From positions 41,283 through 105,282 of the forward strand of contig VWPU01001222.1 in the NCBI GenBank assembly GCA_013398955.1: DNA of 64,000 nt. Reading direction: 5' to 3'. Positions 26,090 to 36,933 of the stretch are shown here, one piece after another. Numbering within the stretch: position 1 is the stretch's first letter; every line of letters begins with the position of its first letter. Source of the DNA: Callaeas wilsoni (lineage: Eukaryota > Chordata > Aves > Passeriformes > Callaeidae). A model generated the notes under the pieces. The model worked only from the letters and a program-made list of their open reading frames with translations, was not told the origin of the DNA and ran no database searches. The position numbers and the translations under genes were made by a program.

Positions 26090-26127
26090 TGGCCCTTCCA
26101 GCCCAAACCATTCTGTGATTCTATGAA
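25852..26127 (+). mobile_element. CR1 retrotransposon, short 3' fragment
   Basis: About 275 bp of plus-strand CR1, from the block CACTGATAGGACAAGAAGTA to the terminal CATTCTGTGATTCTATGAA. It includes the blocks GGTTGCCCAGAGAAGC (one change from consensus), CCCATCCCTGGAAGTGTTCA and AGGCCAGGTTGGATGGGGC. It is strongly 5'-truncated, as most CR1 copies are. A 12-bp direct repeat (CATCAGGAACTT at 25827-25838 and 25840-25851) sits directly before its 5' edge. Confidence 0.95.
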
Positions 26128-29100
26128 CATAGCTGTCGTGTGCTGACTACACATTTCAATTCCTTTGTTCTCCTTTGATCATCCTAAATGGGTCCTTTCT
26201 CTATTTTTCTGTGTTTCTTTAACCAAAATAATAGAAATATAACTGTCAGCTGTGTCCCACCATGTTTGCCACAACTTTATAATCTCCTAATCTCTTTCTC
26301 CTCCTCTGTGATGCCCGTCGAGGCCCTGTTGTACACTTGTAAATCTGCCTCAGTAACTTCCAACAGAGCCAATCTGGGCAGCTTTATTGATATCTCTTGT
26401 GCTCAGTCTGCCTGGTGGCACCGATGATAGTGAAAGGTATGTGACTGAATGATAGAAGGATCTGTGTAGCAGAAGAGCCTCTCTCCATCACACTGAAATG
26501 AATTAATTTGTCCTTTACAAATGGCAGGCTGTAAGAATGTAAACAGGCCACATATGATGATTACTAATACAGCTATAATTTTTCTTGGCAGTACCCCAAG
26601 TTCTTGGTCAAAGTTGGAACCCTCTTACGAGCAATCAAACTCGGAGGAGTCAGGGAGGTCTGGCTCCTGAATGTCATGAGTCCTAAGAAGACACCTATTT
26701 CTATTAGACTGCAAATATTCAGTGAAAGACTATAGGTTAAGGGATAAGAGTTAATGACTAAAACAGCATTCCATGACTGAACTTCTAATTCTGACAAATA
26801 TTTTATTAATTAATGGCTTTGCTTACAGGAGCATACTTTCTCGAAACAACTCACCAAGTAAATGTTCTTTGTTCTGGAAACAGAGCACAAATTTAGGTCA
26901 GCATATAATAAAAGAAAGCCCTTTAGGTGGCACCCCTTAGCAAACTCTCCTGCTGAAGTTGCTATAATTCCATCTGATGTCTCAAGTGAAAATGTGTCTG
27001 TAAGGGTAATTGTCTGGTCTACTGCTCTCATTTTTTGATCTTCTTAGTGATTATATGAGTTTTCACAACAAATGTTGGCTGTGTAGTCTGTCTACCCAAA
27101 GTGTGATAGGTGAGATCCAAGCTGCAGAAATCCTCAAATAAATCTAACCTTTGCCTAGAAAGTACCATGTTCACTCCAATGCTTTTAATTTCTATTACTT
27201 ATAAGCTGTTGTGATGGAGAGGAAAACCCAGTCTGTGGACTTTTTTTCTAAAGAGAGATATGTTTGATTTTTAAACTGAATTGAAATTGTGAATGCAAAC
27301 AATTAAAACCTTTATTTTTGTTTGTTTTTAATAGCTTTTTATAGCAAGCAAGACCTTCAAGCTTATTGGAAGAACAAGGTTTGCTGGTATAGAGATGTTT
27401 TGTGTTATGTTATCTCTTGAGTCCAAACCTGGTCTTATTTTTGTCCAGAGAATGCCTTAATATTGAAAATTCTTGGAAACTTTGACACTCTATCCATGAG
27501 AAATCATACCTGCAATTTTATTTGAACTTACTACCCATTCCCCTTCTCCACCTATTTTCAGCTTGGGGCAAGGTTTCCTGATGCCGTCAGGGTTTGAAGT
27601 GTGATTCTTGTATGTCTGGTAGAAGGGTAGAATATCCCCTGAAGAGCTTAAGCAGTAAGAGTGAGAAAGAAGCCTTTTCAGAGTCCTTCAGGATAAAGAA
27701 GGCAAGTGGTATTCTACCAAGTCCCAAAAGTTCTGCATTGGTGACCATGAACAAGGCTTGTCTTGGCGCTTTTGATGCTTTCAATGCTCTGGAGTTCTAT
27801 TTCCTCTGTTCCCCAAGGAGCTAATTATTTTAATACATATCTGCTAGGTCTCACTTTTTCCTGAAAAGAAAGCTGAGATTTCTTGCAGCTCAGATGTTGC
27901 TTCTACTGGAGAGATTATTGGAATGTCTTGGGCCAGTGAATTTTTAGGGTGACGCTTTTCTTTGAAGGACCAGCTATTGCTGGGGAAAGGTCCGAACCAG
28001 GAATGTACATGGTCATCCCTTTTTAGGCTCTGTTGACTAAACTCCATCTGGAGCTGGGATACATAACTAATAACTTGAACACTTGGGGCTTAACAGCATG
28101 TGCCCTTTCAGGTACATAGATATATAATTCTCATGTGTTTAAACCCACCAAAACTCTGATAAACACAAACTATGGTAGTTTGTAGAAATACGCTGTGTTT
28201 ATGTGTGTGTAGAAGTATTAAATTAATTGCATTGAGTAAAAGCCTACTGTTCATTTTTTGATACGCAAAATGATGTTCTGGTAATGTATGATGATAACTT
28301 TATATTAACCTTCCAGCCTGTGTGAGTAGATGTAAAAAAAAGTTGAAAATTAAAATCTTTTTTCAGAACACAGATTAATCTTACAAAGATAATTTATGAC
28401 TTAATTTATGAAGGTATCTTTTAGTACTAACTTCTAAGCAGTGATGATGGATTGCATGAGACTGCTAGCCCCTTGAGCCCCAAATCACACTTATTTTTAT
28501 TTGGATTTTTTTCCCCAATAAAGTTGACTTCAGTATTTGATACAAAATTTATTCTTACCTTTTTCCCTGTAGTTTTTTGGTTTTTTTCCCCTAAGCTTTC
28601 AGATTTTTTTTTTCATTGCTAGCCTTTTGAAATTCAGCAGCATGAAGAACTGGTTAGAATTACATACAGATTTTTAGATAGTTTTATTTTTTTCATGGTA
28701 TTTTCCATTGCTTTGCTGGAGTGGCCAGGTAGTTACCAAATAAGCTTGCCTTTTGCTTAAATCCATGTGCATTAGACTATGCACAGCAGCACATATTTCT
28801 GAATAATAGCCTCAAGAACAGAGATTATATGCCTCATCAGGTGGTTGGCTTCAAGTTATATTTATTCAGTGGTTGGGATGGTGTGACAGATAACTGTTAC
28901 TCTGTATTGTGAGCTCTTACGGTTTTGCTTGTTTTTCTACTGCAAAGCTCCAACTACTGACAAGGTTCAGTGGTACCCTTTGTTGTTTTCTTCCCATTCC
29001 AGAACAAAGCCTCACTTTAGTACCTTCTAAGACACCAAAAATCAATTGTTAGGCATAGAGCTGTTTTATGGTACAGCACAATCCAAACAGCAAGTGACAG

Positions 29101-31894
29101 CTTCCAAGGAGGCATCCAAATATGAACCTAGTATCCTGTGCTCCTGGTGCTAGGTGGTGGTGTGTGTTTGCTTAAGCAGCCATCATTTTTCCAGAACAGA
29201 GAAACCTACCCTTTGGAACTGAGGTGGGAAAAATGTCCTTCTGCATATTTTTAGCACAATTTTCCCAAGTGTGTACTCAAGTGAAGGGTTCAGACTCACA
29301 CCTCTTTCTTACATACCGAGTATATCCACTGACGAGATTTAGCACATGCAGAAACTGTCCTACTGTTAGTTTGTTGCATGTACACTTCAATAAAAAATTC
29401 TGTAAACTTGACTTTTGCAGTCAATCCAAAAAGCCTTGGAGAAAGGGTACAGCCCATCTCAATTGAAGTACTGTCCTTTCCCCTCTCCTCAAATCATCCT
29501 GAAGTTTTTTATTCTCCCGAGTGTGTCCTACTTCAGAATCACATTCACAGGCACCAAGAAGTTCACCAAAGTTTCTCCTCTTTATCTTTTGCTCCCCTCC
29601 TATCATGGTGACAGACCTTGAAGCACTCACTTCCTGCAAAACTGGCTTTTTTTTCTGCATCTGGGGAGAATTTTGAAAGCTGCATGTTTGACACATTGAC
29701 AGGACTGATTTACGAGTTGGATGACTGAGATTAGGTGGGGGCAAGGGAGGAATAGGTATGTGGCAGGAGTAGTCCCAGGCAATTATAGCTCCTGTCTTTT
29801 GTACTTGGTCAGCCCATGAGAGCAGTAACATTAAGCCCCCACCCCTTCAATCTCTGTATCATTACCTTTCGTTTCGCTTTAAGGGGATTTTGAGCATTAA
29901 TATGTCCTGTGAGCCTTTCTTGACTGAGGTTTTGCCCATTGCTACATTTTTATTCCAGAAGAGTCATAGTTTGCTACGGAACTATTACTTTGGGAGGTTT
30001 TTTAAATTATGTTCTCGTAGAACATAGAACATAGAACAAGTCAAGAGTGTGAGTAATGACACCTCTGTAGATATAATGATTTGGGCAATCTTGTTAATAT
30101 GCATGATGGGCTTCTTCAGTAGAAATCGGAAGTCAGATAGGGATGCTTTCAAAGGAGTCGTTAATGCCTTAATGTGTTAATGCTCCATGCATAATGGTGT
30201 TCCTCCATAGTCACTGACAGGCGTCATAATAGTCTTAGTACAGAAAAATGGATGTAGCTCCTCTTTCATTTTATCCCAAAGTCATAGCTCTTCCTGATGT
30301 AGAACTGCACAGTAAGACTAAAAAATTGTGTAAAAACTGAGGGCATAGGTAAGGTATAAAAAATGCACAAGAGTTTCATAGGTGTGTTGGAGCAAAATAA
30401 AAGCTTACAAAAGACTGCAGCCTAACAGTAACTGAAATATGGAAAAGTTGTGGAGTTGAGCTACATTATTTTTATTCTTATTTTTGTTGTAGATTTGTAA
30501 CATGACAGTGCACACAAATAAAAGCAGGGTAATTTTTTTACCTTATTATCTGAGAAAAAAGGAGAAACAAACAATGTTAAATAGAGAACACTGAATTGAT
30601 AGCATCAAACTTCTTATCTTATCAAAATATATAAAATAATAAAAATGTAGGATGTGTTTAATCAGTATTTCTAAAGAAAGCATCAGCAGGTTTCTCTTTT
30701 TGTACATGAGACTTCAGAGATCATTAAACTGGAGACCAGTACTCCATCCACTCTGATCTCTCTTGTGCTCAGCTCCAATCTAATATTTACTGTGAAAAGT
30801 GGAATTATTTGAATGAGAGAGAACAAATGACTCCCCAGACCAGCCTGATAATTTTATGGCTAGAGATTTTGCTTGTGTGGAAGAAATGTGGATTGAAATT
30901 ATTGTCCAAAGGAGGCAGGGAAGTGATGTTTTAAGTCTACTTCCTGTATAGCCATTGGTATGCTTGCCTCTTACAAAACAGCTCCTTGATGTTCCTACAA
31001 ATTGTTAATTCTTCCAGTGCACACCTCTATAAAAACAAAATAAGTTCATAAAATGAATAGCAACAAATTGCTGGAGTCAATGAAGTCTCAGAACTTGCCG
31101 AACTGTGATGCTGTGAAGTTGCCAGACTGCTCAGTATGGTGCATAACTTCTTGCTTAAACTGACTCCAGTGCCAAAACAACAAGAGAAAGTAAAAGTGGT
31201 CTTTAAAAACATTTCAGAAATTACAGGCTAATAAATCTGATGTATAGAACAAAAAGGTGGAAGTGATTAGATCAATAAAATAGTGTTGCAAAAGGAAAGA
31301 ATAAATGTTACTTTTGTAGAGAGAAATTGCACCCTAGGGCATTAATTAGGGTGGAATTTAGGACAGGCTCTCAGGTAAACTTCCTAGAATTGATGGAAGT
31401 ATAATGAACACTTGAAGAAATTTTAGATAAATCTTCTCACTAAATATTTTTAATGAGATAACAGGAAAGGTGCACTTCTAGACTGGCAAGAGACTAAATA
31501 AAAGAAAAAAAGGGATAAGAGTTAATAGGAAGAGATGGGAAGAGATTTTTTTTTCACATTAATAAATAAGCTGGGAGAAAAGTTTAATGATAAAATAACA
31601 ATTTTTTAGAAGTTCCCCAGGTTAATCACCATATTGAAATCTAAAACTCAGTGGACATACTGGCAGAAGACTGCAAGTCTTAATAATTAAAAAGTTAAAA
31701 AAAAAAAGAATAAAATTACTATTAATAAATGTAGATTATGCAAATGGGTAATATATGTATTCACAATTAGACACTCTTAGACCTGTTTGCATATATACAC
31801 TTGGGAACCTGGATGGAAAGGAAATATGTAACAAAATATCACTGGTGCTCTTCATAAATTCTCTGTCTGCTTGTTTCAGAAAGGGCATATCGGT
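26128..31894. other. AT-rich single-copy DNA, no gene recognised
   Basis: Nothing could be assigned. A short triplication of GAACATA-type words occurs at about 30017-30037. The longest frame (29421-29831, minus, 136 codons) has no recognised motif and overlaps frames on the opposite strand. Confidence 0.6.
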
Positions 31895-31985
31895 GGATTT
31901 TTTTGTTGTTTTGGTTTTTTTGTTGGTGGTGGTGGGGTTTTATTGTTTTTTTGGGGTTTTTTTGTTTTGTTTTGTTTTTTTGAAT
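31895..31985 (+). repeat. T/G-rich low-complexity tract
   Basis: About 90 bp made almost only of T and G on the plus strand, with TTTTTG, GTT and GGTGGTGG units. It is a degenerate simple repeat. The lysine- and asparagine-rich translation of its complement (inside 31839-32042) is an artefact of composition. Confidence 0.9.
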
Positions 31986-34900
31986 GAGATGGCTTTCTTG
32001 TGAGGAGACATTAAAAACTTTAGAATACTGTTTGGAAAACAAGTAGCAAGGTAATTAATGGACACTGGCATATAAATGGAGTAAGGAAAGCAAATAGGGA
32101 AGGTTGTCCAAGTCTTCCCAAGTTTGGACAATTAGTGAAAGTATTAAGTGCCAGACATAGTTTTTCACACAATGCTTAATTAAATACAGGAGTTCATATC
32201 TGCTAACAATTTTATTGATAACTTCAAAAGCCATGAGGTAAGTTCAAGTAAGAAAAATACATTAAGTGGTATTGAAAACCATGATTTACTGAAGCTCTGC
32301 TTACCCTTTAGCCACAGATAACTGATGATGGAAAGCTACACAAGAAGTAATGCTTTTTATTTGCCCTGATTTCTCTTTTGAAACCTTACGTGGAAATATT
32401 TGCTCAAGTACCTCTAATTTATATAATTCTTAATATTTTCTTCATACATGTGCTTACTCTGTTGTGAGTGATCTTTTGTTTACTTATTAATTTGTTCAGG
32501 TCCAGGAAAGGAGTTCCAGTTGAAGGTCTCAGCCATACACTTGCATAACTTGCAGTGCCTTGGTCCCTCTGTGTTTTGTGTCTCGGTGTGTTTGGAGATC
32601 TGCTCTTGCCTGGAGATAACAGCCCCAAAATATCATCATAGCATCGAGCTTTCCATGGCTTTAGCTGCAGAGTTAAGAGTTGTGATTGAACCAGCATCTC
32701 CTCAGATGGATGGATAATTCACCAAGGCCTTAAAAGCCTGTCGTGTAGAGTAGCTTGCAACTATGGGCTCTCAAATTGTATATTTTACATTTCTGCTGAC
32801 ATTGGCCTCAATTAGCACTTTCTGCTGTGTTGGCGGCAATATGTGGGAATTAGCATATACCCTGCAAGCTCTTGACATTCCCTGCCCTGCTTGGTGTTTT
32901 GCTTTCTCCAGATTGATTTGCCTGAAAAAACCAGAAGGAAAACACAGAACAAATGGCTGACTTTGGCTGCTGCATGAAAGTGTTAATTTTGGTCATTTTA
33001 CAGAGCAATTAAATAAACATGGTTGTGACTCTAAATTGCTAGAAGGGCTATGAGTTCAAATATTTGGCTTTAAAATCCTTTTAATACATCGAAGCACCTT
33101 GCCTGCAGCTGTCAACATCTGCAGGCCTGTTGTGCCTGGGGAGTGCAGCCCCAGGCTGAGGCCACATCCACCAGCCTTTGTATATCCTACATTTCTCTAT
33201 TTTTTAATGACTTTTCTTCATTTTTCTATTTATACAAATTTGCACATATTAACTTATTTTCATCATAAGACTTCGGTTGTTTAAAAGATAAGATCTGCAG
33301 GACACTATCGTGTTTTCAAATGATAATCAGGAGAGGACACATGAGGATTTTTTAAAACATTTTTTTAATGTGATTCTCCAGTCCTCTGTGACCAAAAAAT
33401 GAAATAAAAAATGCAATATGAAAAATGAAAGTCTTTATTTCTACTCTCAAAATAACTAGGGCAGCTTGTAACTGTTATTCATAATGACATTTTATTGCAT
33501 GAACCTTAAAAATTATTTTCATTCCTTGATTATAAAGACTGTTAAGAGAACATGCATTTTTTTATAGATGCAAATATACTAGTTGGCTTTTCACTGACCT
33601 TGAGTAAACCCTTAGCTGACACATAATTTTAGTTCCCTTGAAATCCATTAAGAAAGTTAGATTACTCCCGAAGCCCAACTTTAGCCTGTCCATAAAATGA
33701 GCAATGAATATTTGCTCATTTGTGAGTAGTCCCTAAATGAGCCCAATGCATCTCACAGATTTCCACCCACCGCATTCCTCCGAGTTCTTAAAAGTTTTAT
33801 AGGAACACATGAAGGAAAGAGACATATATCTAAAAATAATAATTTAAAAAAAAAAGGAAAGAAGAAAATATATTCTATAAAGTGTAAATGCAGGACTGGT
33901 ACTTTCTCAGAGTATAGTCCTTTGTTTGCTATGTTTTGCTCTGACTGCAGGATGACACACATGCTATTTCCAGAGAGGAGCACTAATACTGACACACCAC
34001 GAAGCCTAGGTGATTTAATTATGGACAGCCTGTTCTGTGGCAATGCTAGGAGAAAATAAAGGCAAATGATTCTCATGTTACTTACCTAACAAAACGAGGT
34101 AGCCATCTGAAATGCATCCATGGTTATTTCAAGTGTTTAGCAGGCACATAATATGAAAACCTCAAGCCTTCTATGATACAGACTCATCTAATGACAAAAT
34201 GTAAGCCTGTATAAGTGTATATAATGTGAAGTTATTTAAAAGAAACTAGTATACAAATTGCTCATTAATGCTTTTTATAATTATGATTATTAAGTATAAT
34301 TGGCATTAAAATATTCATTTGCAAAATTTACTATTTTGGTCTTTGGAAATATTAGGTCTTATGACATCCAGCTTAATTTTTGGCTGCTCAGAATTATGGA
34401 ATTTGTGGAGTCCCATTAGGTAGCTCTGATTAAAGCCAGTTTTCATTGATTCTGTCACTAGATGCACATAGAAAAGTAGGTCTTTTTGTTCACGTATAAA
34501 ACGGATTTGAAAAACTTTACTTTAGCCATTACTTGACCTGACTGCTTCATTTTAAACTTTGAAGGTTATGCTTAATTTTTGCATGTAGCAACTCACTTCA
34601 CATTGTGGAAATATTGGAGGCTTGGACAGGCTGTAGCTGAAGTATAACTCTTGAAAATGTTAGGACCCTGTGTTACAATTTTAAATGATGGACTTACTTT
34701 ATTTAGCCTTTGGTAAAGTTTAAGGTTTTTCAAAAACTTTCCTGCTTATTCAAGTTGCACAGATTTTACACATTATTGTGGAACATTTTCTCTGTTTACA
34801 TGATTTTGATTATTTTTATTTAGTGTTTGCTCAAGATATTGTTAAAAGTTTATGGGTTGGTGTGGATGCCAAGTATGTTATTCAAACAGCTTTCAGAAAA

Positions 34901-36000
34901 CTGGATTCCTCAGGAACAGATAATAGAAAAAGGAATTTTGAAAAAACAGTCAGCCACTCATGAAGTAACTGTCTTGAGCCTAAGAAACTGTATGTTTTGA
35001 GTGATTGGGCATTAAAGAGACACACTTATTTAAAGAATGCACAGGAGCAGCTGATAGGGATTGAGAAAGCTTTGCTAGTTTCCAAGGGTTGTCATTTAAG
35101 TGCAACTTAGAAAATTGCCTTGTCTTTCTGGTGACGGTGTGACCTACGCATCATTTTCCCTCTCCACCTCGTCCTTGAGAAATGCAGCACAGGACAGAAG
35201 CTGTCAGATTTTACTGATTTCTATGAACTTTCTTATTGTTTAGTATTCAAACCAGTCAGTGCTCTCATTATATGTTAAATGTTCTTTAACTGCTGCCTGT
35301 CACAACACTGAAAATAGGAAACAAGTGCTTGAATGGGAACAGGATGGACAGAAAAGATGAGCTGGCTCAGCATCACCTAAACTTGCTTTCAACTCCTTTT
35401 GGCCTTTGTGTAGGCTTTCAGTTTAGATCTTTATGAACTGGACACCTAGTTTGGTAGACTAAGGTTAGCAACTTCTGATATCTGACTAGGTAAAAGAAAA
35501 GAATATGCTATCAACATTAGACTGTAGTTTTAGAACAAACCACTAAATTCTGGTAAATATGGGATTGTTTTTATATATATATTATTTTGTTGTTTTAAAT
35601 TGCTAAATCTTCCCTAAAACCAAGCTGTGAATTCTTAAGGATTCAAGAATACAAAGGCATATAGAAACTTCTTTTAAGCTTTATTTTTTAGGGTTTGATT
35701 CATAACATTATTACAGGGTATTGGCAGTTCTGGAATTCAGACAGTGAGCAGCTATTCAAGACCAATGCTATCTAGAGAGATTGCTTTGCTCGCCCTCTTA
35801 GTTCCATCTTAAACTTAATTAATAAATCTTTCCTTTTTCTCTCTCTTGCTTTCCTTCCCAATTTTAGAAGGATGATAGAGAGATGATAGAGAGACAGGCA
35901 GACAGATACAATGCATAGAATTCCACCCAGGGCAAAAAAGAACTGTGTGGAAGAGTCAGCCTAGAGCTTTGTATTTGTAAGTCTTTGCAAAAAAACTTTG
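31986..36000. other. AT-rich single-copy DNA, no gene recognised
   Basis: No gene recognised. The stretch 32500-32950 is complex, with AATTAG words near 32810 and 32850, and may be conserved noncoding sequence. At about 35868-35910 is a short GATAGAGA/GACAGACAGATA simple repeat. The open frame 34778-34963 (+) follows a pyrimidine-rich AG at about 34823 but is not recognisable. Confidence 0.55.
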
Positions 36001-36050
36001 TGTTTTGGTTTTTTGCTTTGTTTTGTTTTTGTTTTTGTTTGTTTGTTTGT
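36001..36050 (+). repeat. (TTTTG)n/(TTTG)n simple repeat at a CR1 end
   Basis: About 50 bp of TTTTG and TTTG units directly precede the 3' end of the minus-strand CR1 (36051-36933). CR1 does not normally end in such a tract, so it may be an expanded microsatellite at the insertion site. Confidence 0.9.
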
Positions 36051-36933
36051 CATAGAATTGAAATAGTTTGGGACCTTAAAGAACATTCAGTTTAAACTCC
36101 CCTGCCATTGGCAGCAATGCCACATGGTAGCTCAAGTTGTTTGGGGCCTTATCCAAGCTGGCTTTAAACACTTCCAGGAATGGGGCATCCACAACTTGTC
36201 CTTGCAGCCTGTTCCAGTGCCTTGTCACCCTCACAGAACTTCTTACTAACATCTTGCCTAAATTTCTCCTCTTTTAGTTCAGAACCATTCCCCCTTGTCC
36301 TGTCACTACCTGCCCATGTACAAAGTTGCTTTCCCACTTTTTTTTACGCCCTCTTCAAGTACTGGAAGGTCACAGTGTGGTCTCCCCAAACCCTTCTCTT
36401 CTCTAGGTTGAACAATCCCAGCTTTCAGCCTATTTTCCTGTAAGGGTTTTTATAGCCCTCTGATCATCTTTGTGGCCTCCTCTGGAACTGCTTTAATAGG
36501 TCCAGGTCTTTCTTGTGCTGAGGACCCTAGAACTGGAGGCAGCACTCCAGATGGGGTCTCATGAAGGGAGAATATAGGGGCAGAATCCTCTCCCTCGCCC
36601 TGCTGGCCACACTGCTTTGGGTGCAGCCCAGGATATGGTTGGCCTTCTGGGCTGTGAGTGCACGCTGTTGGCTCAGGCCCAGCTTTTCATCAACAAGAAC
36701 CCCCAAGTCCTTCTCCACAGGGTTGCTCTCAGTGGGTTGTTCTCACAGTCTGTGCTCATCTCTGAGATTGCCCTGACCCAGGTGCAGCACATTGAGCTTG
36801 TTGAACTTCAGGCGGTTCCCATGGTCCTGCTTCCCAAACTTGTCCAGGTCCCCTTGGATGGCATCCTGTCCTTCTGTTGCATCACCTGCACCACTCAGTG
36901 TCATCTGCAAACTTGCTGAGGGTGCACTCGATA
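36051..36933 (-). mobile_element. CR1 retrotransposon, 5'-truncated, near-complete 3' half
   Basis: About 880 bp of continuous minus-strand CR1. The 3' end is at the left (CATAGAATTG, complement of the terminal repeat). Then come the 3' UTR and the C-terminal part of ORF2, ending at the right with the catalytic-box region (ACTTGCTGAGGGTGCACTCGAT). Typical blocks seen are CCTGTTCCAGTGCCTTGTCACC, CCTTGTCCTGTCACTACCTG and GAACTGGAGGCAGCACTCCAGATG. The 5' truncation falls just upstream of the catalytic box. Confidence 0.95.
36380..36933 (-). pseudogene. CR1 ORF2 relic with intact FADD box
   Basis: The minus strand still encodes IECTLSKFADDTEW at the truncation edge, so the catalytic F-A-D-D box (36900-36911) is unchanged. 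Downstream the frame is broken several times. One open piece at 36718-36527 reads MEKDLGVLVDEKLGLSQQ, then RILPLYSPFMRPHLECCLQF, which is the standard CR1 C-terminal region. The endonuclease and most of the RT are missing, so it is inactive. Confidence 0.9.

Noticed and set aside
29421..29831. 136-codon minus-strand frame
   Set aside because: No recognised motif, no good splice or promoter context, and overlapping plus-strand frames of similar length.
32190..32237. 48-nt open segment between ACAG and GAG|GTAAGT
   Set aside because: A short in-frame segment between splice-like words is expected many times by chance in 64 kb; the upstream pyrimidine tract is weak.
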